Positions 34,501 to 43,142 of a stretch of 64,000 nt of DNA are shown here, piece after piece; position 1 is the stretch's first letter; each line of letters begins with the position of its first letter. The stretch covers positions 622,296 to 686,295 of the forward strand of contig NZ_LT797701.1 in NCBI RefSeq assembly GCF_900009135.1, given 5' to 3'. Origin of the DNA: Planktothrix sp. PCC 11201 (GTDB lineage: Bacteria; Cyanobacteriota; Cyanobacteriia; Cyanobacteriales; Microcoleaceae). The translations under genes were made by a program, and so were the position numbers. A model generated the notes under the pieces. It was not told the DNA's origin. It ran no database searches and was given only the letters and a program-made list of their open reading frames with translations.

Positions 34501-35562
34501 ATGTCTATTAATAATATGAACTCACTTATTAGTCAGGTTTTTCCTAGACTTTCACAGAATAGACCATTATACTGGTTAAAGCCAACTGACAAAGTGGCCA
34601 AGTTAGATGCTATGATGGATATACGGAATATCAGACACGTCCCCATTATTGAGCCTATTGATCAAAGCGTTCAACCAAGAGGAGAGTTATTAACTGTTAT
34701 TAACAAAACAGATTTAGTAAAAATTTTCACTCCTCCTAATGAACTATATCCGCCCCAATTTCCTCTTACACCTCAAGAAAAATTGGCAGTAGCAAGCTTT
34801 AGTAAAGATATTAGTGCAAAACGTATTAATCAAATTCCAGAGTTTGTACAACTTATGACGATACCTGTTAAAACTCTTTCTCTTGGCAATAGTACAGTTG
34901 GTAATGTATTTGACGCTTTAATCAATCCTGTAAAACCCGAAGGACAAAATTTTACTCGACGATATCGGACTCTATGTGTATATGGGCACAATCAGCTTAT
35001 TGTAGGAACAATATCTTACACGGATGTATTGCGTGAAATCAACGATCCAGCTCCAAGTCGTACACAGTTCTTAATGGAAACTATAGATCAAAATAGCCTA
35101 TTTAAGAAAAGAGCGGATCTTATCGTATTAACTGAGGATGAAGATTTGCTCCAAGCCCGAAAGATTTTGAACGACAATGACTTCACTCATATTCCTATCA
35201 CAACACCAGATGGTAGATTTGTGACAGGAATAGTTGATGATGTGATTGTTAATACTTTCTTACACGATAAAATTTTTGATCTATACTCAGAATTGCCGTT
35301 GAAACATATTATGCTTCCGCTAAATAAGAGGAATAGTGTAAGTCCTGGGACTGTGACATCTAGGGTGATTGAAACATTTGTTCCACCTAATTCCAAGGAT
35401 AGACCTACGGCTCTTGTAGTTTGCACAGAAGACCCTAATGGTGGGAATTTTACCTTAGACGGAATAATCAGCTATACTGATATCTTCCGAGGCTTTCAAA
35501 ACTGGGCAAATCCACACAAATCCCCAACTCCTAAACCAGAAAATAAAGTGCAAGATAATTGA
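34501..35562 (+). CDS. CBS-repeat protein 2
   Basis: 353 residues and again four CBS-like modules: RPLYWLKPTDKVAKLDAMMD...RHVPIIEP (about 20-75), a second near 115-180 (LIVGTISYTDVLREI), a third near 198-260 (DLIVLTEDEDLLQARKILNDNDFTHIPITTPDGRFVTGIVDD) and a fourth near 265-340 (LDGIISYTDIFRGF). No other domain is attached. It starts 22 bases after CBS protein 1 with a GGAGG-like ribosome binding site (AATGGAGGAT), so it is translated as part of the same unit. The pair could form a regulatory nucleotide-sensing complex; this is inference. Confidence 0.82.
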   Translation: MSINNMNSLISQVFPRLSQNRPLYWLKPTDKVAKLDAMMDIRNIRHVPIIEPIDQSVQPRGELLTVINKTDLVKIFTPPNELYPPQFPLTPQEKLAVASFSKDISAKRINQIPEFVQLMTIPVKTLSLGNSTVGNVFDALINPVKPEGQNFTRRYRTLCVYGHNQLIVGTISYTDVLREINDPAPSRTQFLMETIDQNSLFKKRADLIVLTEDEDLLQARKILNDNDFTHIPITTPDGRFVTGIVDDVIVNTFLHDKIFDLYSELPLKHIMLPLNKRNSVSPGTVTSRVIETFVPPNSKDRPTALVVCTEDPNGGNFTLDGIISYTDIFRGFQNWANPHKSPTPKPENKVQDN

Positions 35563-35638
35563 CGCAAACCAACTCAAAAAATGCTTCCTAAATGATAGAA
35601 TTAACTTGAGACAATACTGGTGAATTTTGATTAAAATT

Positions 35639-35684
35639 AGTCCGCGTAGGCGGACTTTGTTTGTGTAGCTGCGATTTTAATCGC
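35639..35684. repeat. Dispersed double-hairpin repeat
   Basis: Two adjacent hairpins: AGTCCGC at 35639-35645 with GCGGACT at 35650-35656, then the near-palindrome GCGATTTTAATCGC at 35671-35684, joined by TTGTTTGTGTAGCT. Repeats beginning 'gtccgcg..ggcggac.ttgtttgtgtagc' are a known kind of scattered sequence in filamentous cyanobacteria. Here it lies between the CBS cassette and the DUF3146 gene, and could end both convergent transcripts. Confidence 0.7.
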
Positions 35685-35705
35685 TAGAAATTGGTACTGC
35701 TACTG

Positions 35706-35972
35706 CTACAATTGAGCGCGAACCGTAAAGCAATAATCTCCACCCGGTTCTAATTGATAATCATACTTTTCTAAAAACCGTCCTAGGGGTTCTTGAATTA
35801 AAGCTCGTCCTTGGGATGGTTGAATCGTGAGTTTTTTGGTATGTCGAAATCGCCACTGAAATCGCCACTCATAATCCCCAGCACTCACCTCCCCTTCGAG
35901 TAGACCCTGGTGCCAAGATTGTCGCGTAATTCGCACATACGCTGTTGTTTCAGGTAAACTTTTAGAACTCAC
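35706..35972 (-). CDS. DUF3146 family protein
   Basis: 88 residues, no membrane segment. Family pattern: AYVRITRQSWHQGLLEGEV, then YEWRFQWRFR and a C-terminal YDYQLEPGGDYCFTVRA. Function unknown, cyanobacterial. Its ATG overlaps the TGA of pth by 4 bases, which indicates translational coupling to peptidyl-tRNA hydrolase. Confidence 0.85.
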   Translation of the reverse strand: MSSKSLPETTAYVRITRQSWHQGLLEGEVSAGDYEWRFQWRFRHTKKLTIQPSQGRALIQEPLGRFLEKYDYQLEPGGDYCFTVRAQL

Positions 35973-36619
35973 TCTGGGTTATCAACAAGACTGCGATTAT
36001 TATATAAACTCATGGCTTTTTCCACACCTTGATGCAAACTTAAATCGATCGCTTCTCCCACCCATTTTAGAACTTGTTCCATGATTTGCATTTCCGTTGC
36101 AGAAAATTTTCCCAACACATAGGAAACCGTTTCCCGTTCCATTGTTCCAGATATTGACTTAGGTTTACCAATGCCAATTCGCAACCGAGGAAAATTTTGG
36201 GTTCCTAAATGGGAAATCGTAGATTTCATCCCATTATGACCTCCTGCGGAACCGGACAACCGCAGTCGTAACCGTCCTAGGGGTAAATCCATATCATCAT
36301 AAATCACTAATACCGATGTCGGAGGAAGTTTATACCAATCAACGACAGCCCGAATTGCCTGTCCCGACAAATTCATATAGGTCAGAGGCTTTAATAATCT
36401 AATTTTTTCGCCAGAAGATGTTACCCCTTCCCCAAATTTACCTTTAAATTTGCGATTTTCTGAAACGGGAATTCGCCAAGCCTTGGCTAAAGCATCTATC
36501 GCCTCAAAACCAATATTATGTCGGGTTTGTTCATATTTGTTCTCAGGATTTCCTAAACCCACAATTAATTGAGGCACAATTAATGTTTTAGCAGGTGTAA
36601 CCTCCGTAATCATAATCAT
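35969..36619 (-). CDS. pth: Peptidyl-tRNA hydrolase
   Basis: 216 residues. It frees tRNA from stalled peptidyl-tRNA in the cytoplasm. Catalytic residues are visible: N in GLGNPENKYEQTRHNIGF, the key H in the same segment (near residue 34), and D in VIYDDMDLPLGRLRLR near 110, followed by GSAGGHNGMKS. About 15 extra residues precede the usual start; a later start such as the ATG at the third codon would remove two of them. tatA, psbH lie upstream on the same strand. Confidence 0.96.
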   Translation of the reverse strand: MIMITEVTPAKTLIVPQLIVGLGNPENKYEQTRHNIGFEAIDALAKAWRIPVSENRKFKGKFGEGVTSSGEKIRLLKPLTYMNLSGQAIRAVVDWYKLPPTSVLVIYDDMDLPLGRLRLRLSGSAGGHNGMKSTISHLGTQNFPRLRIGIGKPKSISGTMERETVSYVLGKFSATEMQIMEQVLKWVGEAIDLSLHQGVEKAMSLYNNRSLVDNPE

Positions 36620-36662
36620 TAATATAACTAAATAACGTTAATTTCTCTATGTTACCCATTAA

Positions 36663-36926
36663 TTAATCAAGGGTATTTTTGATGGAATTTTCTTGAGAAG
36701 TGGATGCGACAGTTGAGTTATTTTCTGGTTTAATTTTAGCCGTTTCTTCTAACTTTTGAGCCTCTTTTTTAAATTCATCTTCAAACTCTTTAGAAGCCTG
36801 TTGAAACCCTTTTAGGGCTTTGCCTAAACTACTGCCAATTTCCGGTAGTTTTTTCGGGCCAAAAATCAACAGTGCCAGTACCAAAATTACTGCCATCTCG
36901 GGTAAACCAATGCCAAATATATTCAC
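36663..36926 (-). CDS. tatA: Twin-arginine translocase subunit TatA/E
   Basis: 87 residues: one N-terminal membrane helix (IFGIGLPEMAVILVLALLIFG), the FGPKKLPEIGSSLGKALKGF hinge and amphipathic helix, and an acidic, K-rich tail. It builds the channel for folded proteins in the plasma or thylakoid membrane. TatB cannot be ruled out on length, but the FGPKKLPE motif is typical of TatA/E. pth follows 43 bases downstream on the same strand. Confidence 0.93.
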   Translation of the reverse strand: MNIFGIGLPEMAVILVLALLIFGPKKLPEIGSSLGKALKGFQQASKEFEDEFKKEAQKLEETAKIKPENNSTVASTSQENSIKNTLD

Positions 36927-36982
36927 TAAAATAGTCTCCTAAATTACAAAAAAATAATCGATAGTTGTTACCAATAGAAAAC

Positions 36983-37092
36983 CGTGAACTGTGATTTTTA
37001 ACTTTCCAGAAGTAGAAATCTAGGACTTGAGTTAAGTATTTTTAGTTATTATACTTAAAACTCATTGCCTAAATTACTCCTCACAGTTCACG
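36983..37092. terminator. Nested inverted repeat between psbH and tatA
   Basis: A perfect 12-base outer repeat (CGTGAACTGTGA at 36983-36994 and TCACAGTTCACG at 37081-37092) encloses TTAAGTAT at 37032-37039 with ATACTTAA at 37051-37058. On the minus strand it lies just past the psbH stop. It could terminate psbH, or be a small inverted-repeat element, since the arms are about 86 bases apart. Confidence 0.5.
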
Positions 37093-37114
37093 ATTAACTG
37101 GATTTTAAACTTGA

Positions 37115-37318
37115 TTAGCGGGTTAAATTAGCCCAGTTCACATCCACATTTTCGAGTAGCAGTGAGGAATTATAAATCTGTAAAATAATTAACAGAAACA
37201 CGAAAAACAGACCCATAAACACTGCCATTAAAGAGGTAGTTCCCCAACCTGGAGAAACTTTACCATACTCGGAATTTAAAGGTCTTAGTAAATCTCCTAA
37301 CCAAGTCCGTTGTGCCAT
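37115..37318 (-). CDS. psbH: Photosystem II reaction center protein H
   Basis: 67 residues, a single-helix thylakoid subunit needed for PSII assembly and QA-QB electron transfer stability. The opening [20 protein letters not shown], the helix at residues 28-52 ([20 protein letters not shown]) and the [16 protein letters not shown] end are diagnostic. psbN is divergent 230 bases away, as is usual in cyanobacteria and plastids. Confidence 0.98.
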   Translation of the reverse strand: MAQRTWLGDLLRPLNSEYGKVSPGWGTTSLMAVFMGLFFVFLLIILQIYNSSLLLENVDVNWANLTR

Positions 37319-37382
37319 AGTTCACCTAAATTTTTTACGTCAACAAAATTTTTTCTGGATTTTGGACACTCTCACCGCTTCA

Positions 37383-37464
37383 AGCCAGGGAAGAGATGGG
37401 AGGCTTAGGCTAATGTTACCCGATTTAGGTGTCCCCATCTCGGGTTAAACATAATATCCTGGCT
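37383..37464. other. Nested inverted repeat between divergent psbH and psbN
   Basis: An outer repeat (AGCCAGG at 37383-37389 and CCTGGCT at 37458-37464) encloses GAGATGGG at 37393-37400 with CCCATCTC at 37434-37441. An alternative pair, ACCCGA at 37418-37423 and TCGGGT at 37440-37445, overlaps the second arm. The stretch is upstream of both photosystem II genes, so it may be a leader structure or an operator. The flanking bases are GC-richer than the surroundings. Confidence 0.45.
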
Positions 37465-37549
37465 CCAGTACCCAAACAATTGTTAAATTGTCTTAAGTTT
37501 TCTGAGTATTTTATTATAGAAGCATACGAATAACAAGGGACTAATCATC

Positions 37550-37681
37550 ATGGAACCCGCATTAACTCTGAGTATTTCTATCGCTGTGGTTGTGATCGCC
37601 CTGACGGGATATGCAATTTACACCGCTTTCGGCCCCGCTTCTACCGACCTGCGCGACCCCTTTGAAGAACACGAGGACTAA
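37550..37681 (+). CDS. psbN: PsbN protein, photosystem II assembly factor
   Basis: 43 residues in a short frame beginning [20 protein letters not shown]. One membrane helix (residues 6-27) is followed by [23 protein letters not shown], the normal conserved end of PsbN. It is a thylakoid helper for repair and assembly of the PSII reaction centre rather than a subunit. Its head-to-head place next to psbH is conserved. The start is the ATG at 37550. Confidence 0.95.
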   Translation: MEPALTLSISIAVVVIALTGYAIYTAFGPASTDLRDPFEEHED

Positions 37682-37749
37682 ATGGGCTAGGAAACCTCGC
37701 CTTGGCATAATATACCTGTGATACAGATATAAACAGCAACTATATGGGC

Positions 37750-37772
37750 GAGAAGACCTCGCCCCTACCAGC
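37750..37772. other. Small hairpin in the psbN-aroC gap
   Basis: GGGCGAG pairs with CTCGCCC across 5 bases (from about 37746 to 37764), inside the 233-base spacer between psbN and aroC, which also carries a 'gtaggggtggcgtccct' element similar to 'gtaggggttgggtcttccaaccct' at 50107. The second is itself a hairpin. These look like dispersed intergenic repeats. A psbN terminator is possible. Confidence 0.4.
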
Positions 37773-37914
37773 AATCGGTAACGAGGTTGTAATCTTTTAT
37801 CGTAGGGGTGGCGTCCCTCCAAACCCAACAGTTGAGAATGGGGGAGGGGAATTGAGGATTTTAATAGCGCGTCTGGGGTAGAATAGAAAGTTTGGCAAAA
37901 TAAACACAACCATT

Positions 37915-39015
37915 ATGGGCAACACATTTGGGCATTTATTTCGGATCACGACCTTTGGAGAATCCCACGGTGGGGCGGTGGGAGTTGTGATCGATGGTTG
38001 CCCTCCCCGATTAAAACTTGATATTACAGACATTCAGGCGGAACTGGATCGACGTCGCCCCGGACAAAGCAAGATTACCACTCCTCGCAAAGAAACCGAT
38101 ACCTGCGATATCCTCAGCGGCGTGTTTGAGGGGCGAACCTTGGGAACCCCGATTATGATTATGGTACGAAACCAGGATACTCGCCCCCAAGATTACAGTG
38201 ATATGGCGGTAAAATATCGCCCTTCCCATGCCGATGCCACCTATGATGCGAAATATGGGATTAGAAATTGGCAAGGAGGGGGACGATCCTCAGCCCGGGA
38301 AACCATTGGACGGGTGGCTGCCGGGGCGATCGCTAAACAAATTCTCAAACAATATGCCGGGGTAGAAATTATTGGTTATGTGAAACGGATTCAAGATATC
38401 GAAGGAGTGATTGATCCCAATACCGTTACCCTAGATCAAGTAGAAAGTAATATTGTCCGTTGTCCCGATGGCAATTGTGCCGAAACCATGATAGAACGGA
38501 TTGAACAGGTTCGAGATCAGGGGGACTCCATTGGTGGGGTGGTGGAATGTGTGGCTCGAAATGTTCCTTTAGGACTTGGATCTCCAGTATTTGATAAACT
38601 AGAAGCAGATCTAGCGAAAGGGGTAATGTCCTTACCCGCGAGTAAAGGATTTGAAATTGGCTCTGGCTTTGCTGGCACTCTGCTCACAGGCAGTCAACAT
38701 AATGATGAATTTTATATTGATCCTGTGGGTGGCGTCCGAACCGTAACCAATCGATCGGGTGGAATTCAGGGTGGCATTTCCAATGGAGAAAATATTATTA
38801 TCCGAGTAGCATTTAAGCCAACTGCTACAATTCGGAAGGAGCAACGCACCGTCACCCAGGAGGGAGAGGAAACGTTGTTATCGGCGAAAGGACGGCATGA
38901 CCCCTGTGTTTTACCTCGGGCTGTGCCAATGGTGGAAGCAATGGTTGCCCTTGTATTGTGCGATCATTTGCTGCGTCATCATGGTCAGTGTGGAACTTTG
39001 AAGCCTGAAGAATAA
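37915..39015 (+). CDS. aroC: Chorismate synthase
   Basis: 366 residues. It makes chorismate from EPSP, using reduced FMN, at the end of the shikimate pathway. Family blocks: [18 protein letters not shown] at the N-terminus, [17 protein letters not shown] near 45, [19 protein letters not shown] and [19 protein letters not shown] (near 115-140), and [19 protein letters not shown] near the end. It is a class matching cyanobacteria and plastids. A metallo-hydrolase gene follows after one base and is likely cotranscribed. Confidence 0.98.
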   Translation: MGNTFGHLFRITTFGESHGGAVGVVIDGCPPRLKLDITDIQAELDRRRPGQSKITTPRKETDTCDILSGVFEGRTLGTPIMIMVRNQDTRPQDYSDMAVKYRPSHADATYDAKYGIRNWQGGGRSSARETIGRVAAGAIAKQILKQYAGVEIIGYVKRIQDIEGVIDPNTVTLDQVESNIVRCPDGNCAETMIERIEQVRDQGDSIGGVVECVARNVPLGLGSPVFDKLEADLAKGVMSLPASKGFEIGSGFAGTLLTGSQHNDEFYIDPVGGVRTVTNRSGGIQGGISNGENIIIRVAFKPTATIRKEQRTVTQEGEETLLSAKGRHDPCVLPRAVPMVEAMVALVLCDHLLRHHGQCGTLKPEE

Positions 39016-39016
39016 A

Positions 39017-39928
39017 ATGGAAACCAGCCTATCGTCTGTGGGGGCTAACCCTCAGAAGCTCTCTAATTTATCTGCTCCCGACTCTAAACCCGAGGATTTT
39101 GTGATCCAGTTCTGGGGGGTTAGGGGCAGTATTCCCACCCCTGGAAAAGAGACGATTCGTTATGGGGGCAATACCTCCTGTTTGGAAATGCGAGTGGCTG
39201 GTAAACGCTTGATTTTTGATGGCGGAACTGGCCTGCGACTCCTAGGAGATGATTTACTCAAAGAAGCCCCGGTGGAGGCGTATATGTTCTTTACGCACTA
39301 CCACTGGGATCATATTCAAGGATTTCCCCTGTTTACCCCGGCTTTTATGCGGGGCAATTGCTTTCATATCTATGGGGCAATTCCGCCGGATGGGGAGTCG
39401 ATGAAACAACATTTTATTGACCGGATTTTGCATCCTAATTCTCCAGTTCCCCTGACGGGACTGCAAGGTGACTTGAGATTCTATACACTTAAGCCCGGAG
39501 ACTCGATGATGTTGGATGATATTCTGATTGAAACCGGACAACTGAACCATCCGAATACGGCTATGGGATATCGGGTGACTTGGAAGGGACGCACGGCGGT
39601 TTATTGCTCCGATACCGAACATCTCCCCGATGGCTTAGATGAGAATGTCTTAAATCTGTCTCAAAATGCCGATATTTTGATCTACGATGCTATGTATAGC
39701 GATGAGGAGTATCATAATCCTAAATCTCCGAAAATCGGTTGGGGACATTCCACTTGGCAAGAAGCCGTAAAGATGGCTAAAGCCGCAGGAGTCAAGCGAG
39801 TGGTGATTTTTCACCATGACCCTAGCCATAGCGATGACTTTTTGGATCAGATAGAAAAGGAAGTCCAGGCCATATCTCCCCAAGCAATTATGGCACGGGA
39901 AGGGTTAGTGGTTCCCGTGGGATTTTAG
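39017..39928 (+). CDS. Metallo-beta-lactamase-fold hydrolase
   Basis: 303 residues. It has VQFWG-type opening VIQFWGVRGSIPTPGKET, FDGGTGLRLLG, the metal-binding THYHWDHIQGFPLF near residue 93 (HxHxDH), the later histidine LNHPNTAMGYR near 176, the bridging aspartate in AVYCSDTEH and the closing HHDP near 275. It belongs to a group of phosphodiesterase-like MBL proteins, including cyclic-nucleotide phosphodiesterases; the substrate is not certain. It starts one base after the aroC stop. Confidence 0.9.
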   Translation: METSLSSVGANPQKLSNLSAPDSKPEDFVIQFWGVRGSIPTPGKETIRYGGNTSCLEMRVAGKRLIFDGGTGLRLLGDDLLKEAPVEAYMFFTHYHWDHIQGFPLFTPAFMRGNCFHIYGAIPPDGESMKQHFIDRILHPNSPVPLTGLQGDLRFYTLKPGDSMMLDDILIETGQLNHPNTAMGYRVTWKGRTAVYCSDTEHLPDGLDENVLNLSQNADILIYDAMYSDEEYHNPKSPKIGWGHSTWQEAVKMAKAAGVKRVVIFHHDPSHSDDFLDQIEKEVQAISPQAIMAREGLVVPVGF

Positions 39929-39976
39929 AGAATCGATTAAGTAAATTCCTGCCACCATTAGACGGTGCAAATTCAT

Positions 39977-40525
39977 ATGAAATCAGCACTAAAACCAATT
40001 ATAGTTGCTTTGGTAATCGGGATATCAGTCCTGAGTTTTAGCTTAAATGCGATCGCAGTTAATTTTGACCAAAAAGAGGTAGATCAGGATCGATTTGTGG
40101 CGATCGCTGTGCCTCGCGCCTTTGGACATACTTTAGTCATTGTGGAACAGGTCTCGGATAGTCGCCCCTGTTGGAGTGAAAGCGGTAGTCAGCCCACGAT
40201 TGTTGATCCGTTACTGCTGAATTTTGATTTTACTGGGATTTGTGGACGGGCTACCGATAGTAATGGTTATTCGGTGAGAATGGCTGGAACGGATTTGGTG
40301 CTGTCCCATGCTTTGAGTGTTCAAAGTACGCCTAGTGATATTTTGTTAGTTGCCCAGTCCCGGGCCGATGCCTACGCGCCACCGATTATTATTGGTAGAA
40401 CCTATGGATTTACCAGTGGTTTCGCTAAAATAATTTTAGAACCCGGTTGGCGTTTAACCAAACGAGTTTATCAGGGAAAAACTTTAGGTCATATTTATTT
40501 TACTAGCGATTCTTCTGCCTTTTAA
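39977..40525 (+). CDS. DUF3747 domain secreted protein
   Basis: 182 residues. A signal peptide at 1-28 (LKPIIVALVIGISVLSFSLNAIA) precedes a soluble domain: NFDQKEVDQDRFVAIAVPRAFG, RPCWSESG, FDFTGICGRATDSNGYSVRM and a terminal GRTYGFTSGFAKI/PGWRLTKRVYQGKTLGHIYF. This is the cyanobacterial DUF3747 domain, often attached to SLH or cell-wall parts but alone here. Its role is unknown and it is likely periplasmic. ATG 39977 is used; a GTG 12 bases upstream is less likely. Confidence 0.82.
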   Translation: MKSALKPIIVALVIGISVLSFSLNAIAVNFDQKEVDQDRFVAIAVPRAFGHTLVIVEQVSDSRPCWSESGSQPTIVDPLLLNFDFTGICGRATDSNGYSVRMAGTDLVLSHALSVQSTPSDILLVAQSRADAYAPPIIIGRTYGFTSGFAKIILEPGWRLTKRVYQGKTLGHIYFTSDSSAF

Positions 40526-40555
40526 ATAAAGGTTGAAATGGAGTTATGCGATCGC

Positions 40556-41392
40556 TTATTCCTCTAAATCAAAGGATTCTTCTAATTCTAATTCTAAAGA
40601 CAACTGGGCTTCTACTGATTCTAACTTCACATCTTCCCGCTTGGAAACATAATCAACTAATTTAATCCAGTCAATCTGATTATTTTTCATAAAATAACGC
40701 ATAAATTCTTGCGTCATTTCATTGATTTTAGCAGAATAAGTTGCTTTAAAAATTTCATCTTTTTTCTTGGCTTCTATGTCAATGGGTACAATCATCTCCT
40801 GGTAGAAATTATCATCTTCTGAGATAAAATTCCAAAAATCTTGGCCAGCATATTTAAAATAGACTTTATCTGGATCTTAATCCGCTTTCAAAGGGTTTTT
40901 ATCTTTTCCATACATACAACCATTTACAGCCACAATTTCCTGAGTTATTCCTCTCTTTTTATGCCAAATATATTCTTCAGTCCATAACCATCCTTGTTGT
41001 TGCATTTCTAAAATTAACTTAATAACGTAGTTATGCCTTTCTCCATTAACAACTTTTTCTTTGATATTAATAATAAAGGTTCCATCTTCTTTTAAAACTC
41101 TGTACAATTCCAGAGAAATAGGAAGAAACCATTGGACATAATCATCTGGATTAATCCCGCCATAGGTTTTTTTCCTGCTATCTGCATAGGGAGGAGATGT
41201 TACAATCAGATCGGCTATATTAGAAGGAATTTGCTGCAAAACTTTTGAGCAATCACCTAAAATAATTGTGTTGTACCAATCTTTTTCAGAGGTAATTATC
41301 TCCTGCTGATTAGGATTTGATATTAGTTTTAATTCTGGGGGGTGAATACTCAATGTAACTCTCCAAAGAAGCGATCGCTTTTTCCCAATCAA
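40556..41392 (-). pseudogene. Collapsed type II restriction-modification locus (methyltransferase head joined to endonuclease tail)
   Basis: Reading from 41392, 171 codons look like the first half of a DNA amino-methyltransferase: IILGDCSKVLQQIPSNIADLIVT with the motif IV TSPPYADSRKKTYGG, then LYRVLKEDGTFIINIKEKVV. A stop follows at 40877-40879. In the same frame after the stop comes 27 codons plus an open ORF at 40556-40795 that matches the end of a PmeII-type restriction endonuclease: DPDKVYFKYAGQDFW, FISEDDNFYQE, and IDWIKLVDYVSK near the end. So a deletion seems to have removed the rest of both genes and left them fused. Confidence 0.8.
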
Positions 41393-41433
41393 ACTCTATC
41401 AGTTGTAATGATCTCGAATCAACTTGTTGAAAG

Positions 41434-41460
41434 GAAGAAGGAGCCCGGTCGGGCTCACTA
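41434..41460 (-). terminator. Hairpin after the lipoprotein gene
   Basis: On the minus strand GAGCCCGACCGGGCTC forms a tight stem (7 bases, 2-base centre extended to a loop) followed by a T- and C-rich CTTCTTCCTTTC. It lies just after the 41465-42346 stop and before the restriction-modification remnant, so it fits an intrinsic terminator for the lipoprotein gene. Confidence 0.6.
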
Positions 41461-41464
41461 CGGT

Positions 41465-42346
41465 TTAACGGCGTCTTCTGCTGCCACTGCCAGAGGAGGA
41501 ACGACTGCGGGAACCACTGCCGAAACTGGGTTTGCGTTGTTGAGTTGAACCTTTATTCGGGGAGGTGCGTAAATCCGTTGCTCCGAACCCCGAACCCGTT
41601 GAACGGCTGGAATTGGGGGAGTTGGGACGGTTGACGGAGGAATTCCGGTTGGAGTTGCGAATATTTCCGGTGGTGCGGAGGGTGGTGCTATTTTTTACCG
41701 CCGCTGGGGGGCTATTGTATCGAGTCCGATAGTCGTTGACGGCTTGATTATAATTGGAACCGTAACCGCCATATCCGGTCATCATACCGCCAGGTTGATA
41801 CATCGGAGGGACATAATAGCGGGGGGCAAATAAGCTATTAGCGATCGCACTTCCGGCGAAAGATGCGGCAAAGGGTGTCCAGAAACTCGATTCTTGTCGC
41901 ACGACAACGGTTTGCGGTTGACCCGTGGCGGGGTTGGTTTGAGTTTCGGTAACATTATGAACATATTCAATCCGAAAGTCTTCGGTTAAATACAAAATGG
42001 GTTGACCATTGGTAATATTTAAGGTGCTTTTTTCTCCGGCTTTAATTTGTTCATCGCTTAACTGCGCCATTTGTAAATCCGTCGTCCGATAGGTGGCAGA
42101 TTTCCCCGCCGGAGTATTTAATAACATCAGGGTATACTCCCCATCGACGTCATTATATTGGGCTTGCTGAACCGGATATTTACCCTCCATCACTTGATTT
42201 TGGGGGGCAGACGTGGTGCGGGCCGATTGTTGGGGAATCGATGAAGTTGTGGCAGACCCACAGGCAACCGTTGTCCAACAAAACGTTACCGAAATCAACA
42301 GAATTAAAATTTTTTTCCACATAAATCCATTCACTTTTGTCAACAT
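41465..42346 (-). CDS. Putative lipoprotein with low-complexity arginine/serine tail
   Basis: 293 residues (or 285 from the ATG at 42322). The N-terminus WKKILILLISVTFCWTTVACG has a lipobox-like VAC-G, so outer-membrane or periplasmic anchoring is plausible. The middle contains QAQYNDVDGEYTLMLLNTPAG, RTTDLQMAQLSDEQIKAGEKS, a VVVRQESSFWTPFAASFAGS stretch and glycine/tyrosine repeats. The last 75 residues are asparagine, serine, glycine and arginine-rich, ending GSGSRSRSSSGSGSRRRR. The family is not recognised. A short hairpin follows it. Confidence 0.65.
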   Translation of the reverse strand: MLTKVNGFMWKKILILLISVTFCWTTVACGSATTSSIPQQSARTTSAPQNQVMEGKYPVQQAQYNDVDGEYTLMLLNTPAGKSATYRTTDLQMAQLSDEQIKAGEKSTLNITNGQPILYLTEDFRIEYVHNVTETQTNPATGQPQTVVVRQESSFWTPFAASFAGSAIANSLFAPRYYVPPMYQPGGMMTGYGGYGSNYNQAVNDYRTRYNSPPAAVKNSTTLRTTGNIRNSNRNSSVNRPNSPNSSRSTGSGFGATDLRTSPNKGSTQQRKPSFGSGSRSRSSSGSGSRRRR

Positions 42347-42422
42347 TTGTGTCTCCTATTGTAACAAAAAAATCCTCAATTGGTAACTATTTTTTAACTT
42401 CCAGATCAACCGATAATATTCC

Positions 42423-43025
42423 CTAAAGGGGAATCAGTTCGGGAAAGTTCTCTAATAATTGGTCGTTGGTTAATTCATCTCCTAAAACAGCCGGGGAAAA
42501 ATGCACTTGAATCCCTCGGAGTCGGTGTTGATAATGCAGATTAATTAATGTTTTTAACCCCTGATTCATGGCTTCCAAACTAGCTAAATCCGTTTCTAAT
42601 TCAGGAACTTCTCCTTCACTAACTATGGTAATCATCACAATTAAATTGTGGGTAATGGGTAAAGATAGGTATGAACTTTCATCTAGGGGTTGAGAAAAAT
42701 CCGGTTGACTCAAATACCGTTGGCCCGAATCCGTGAACAGTTCGTTAAAGTAGTCCGCCGCCTCGCCCTCACTCCAGACCACATCCCCTTCATTGGAGCC
42801 TGAGAGCCAATAGGTGTCATACTGAAGCAGACCTTGGCAGACTTCTACTAAGGCTTCTCCTGTGACTGGTAAATCGCCCTCAGCATCAATCACGTCCCTG
42901 GCGGCTTGGTTAAGTATTCCCAGCAGGGGCGCGACCTGATCTCCTCCCAAATGTAGAAACAAACGACTAACGACAAATCGGGTTTTCCCCATCATCCGAT
43001 TAAAGCGATCGCCTAGAGCAGCCAT
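42423..43025 (-). CDS. DUF1517 family protein
   Basis: 200 residues. The C-terminal pattern NLIVMITIVSEGEVPELE, then LETDLASLEAMNQGLKTLI and VHFSPAVLGDELTNDQLLENFPELIPL resembles the DUF1517 family of cyanobacteria and plants (the motif with the final 'ELxxLPEL'). No membrane helix is visible in this copy, unlike longer DUF1517 proteins. Its role is unknown. It is separated by 76 bases from the lipoprotein gene, and the MFS transporter is divergent. Confidence 0.78.
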   Translation of the reverse strand: MAALGDRFNRMMGKTRFVVSRLFLHLGGDQVAPLLGILNQAARDVIDAEGDLPVTGEALVEVCQGLLQYDTYWLSGSNEGDVVWSEGEAADYFNELFTDSGQRYLSQPDFSQPLDESSYLSLPITHNLIVMITIVSEGEVPELETDLASLEAMNQGLKTLINLHYQHRLRGIQVHFSPAVLGDELTNDQLLENFPELIPL

Positions 43026-43142
43026 AATTACATTACTCCTGAATGATTATTGGTATTTAATCAGCATATCGTTTTAAGCTATCCTGTTGTTAGCCATCGG
43101 GTTTTGGTTCTAAGTTGGCAATACTCTTTAATATCAATACAG

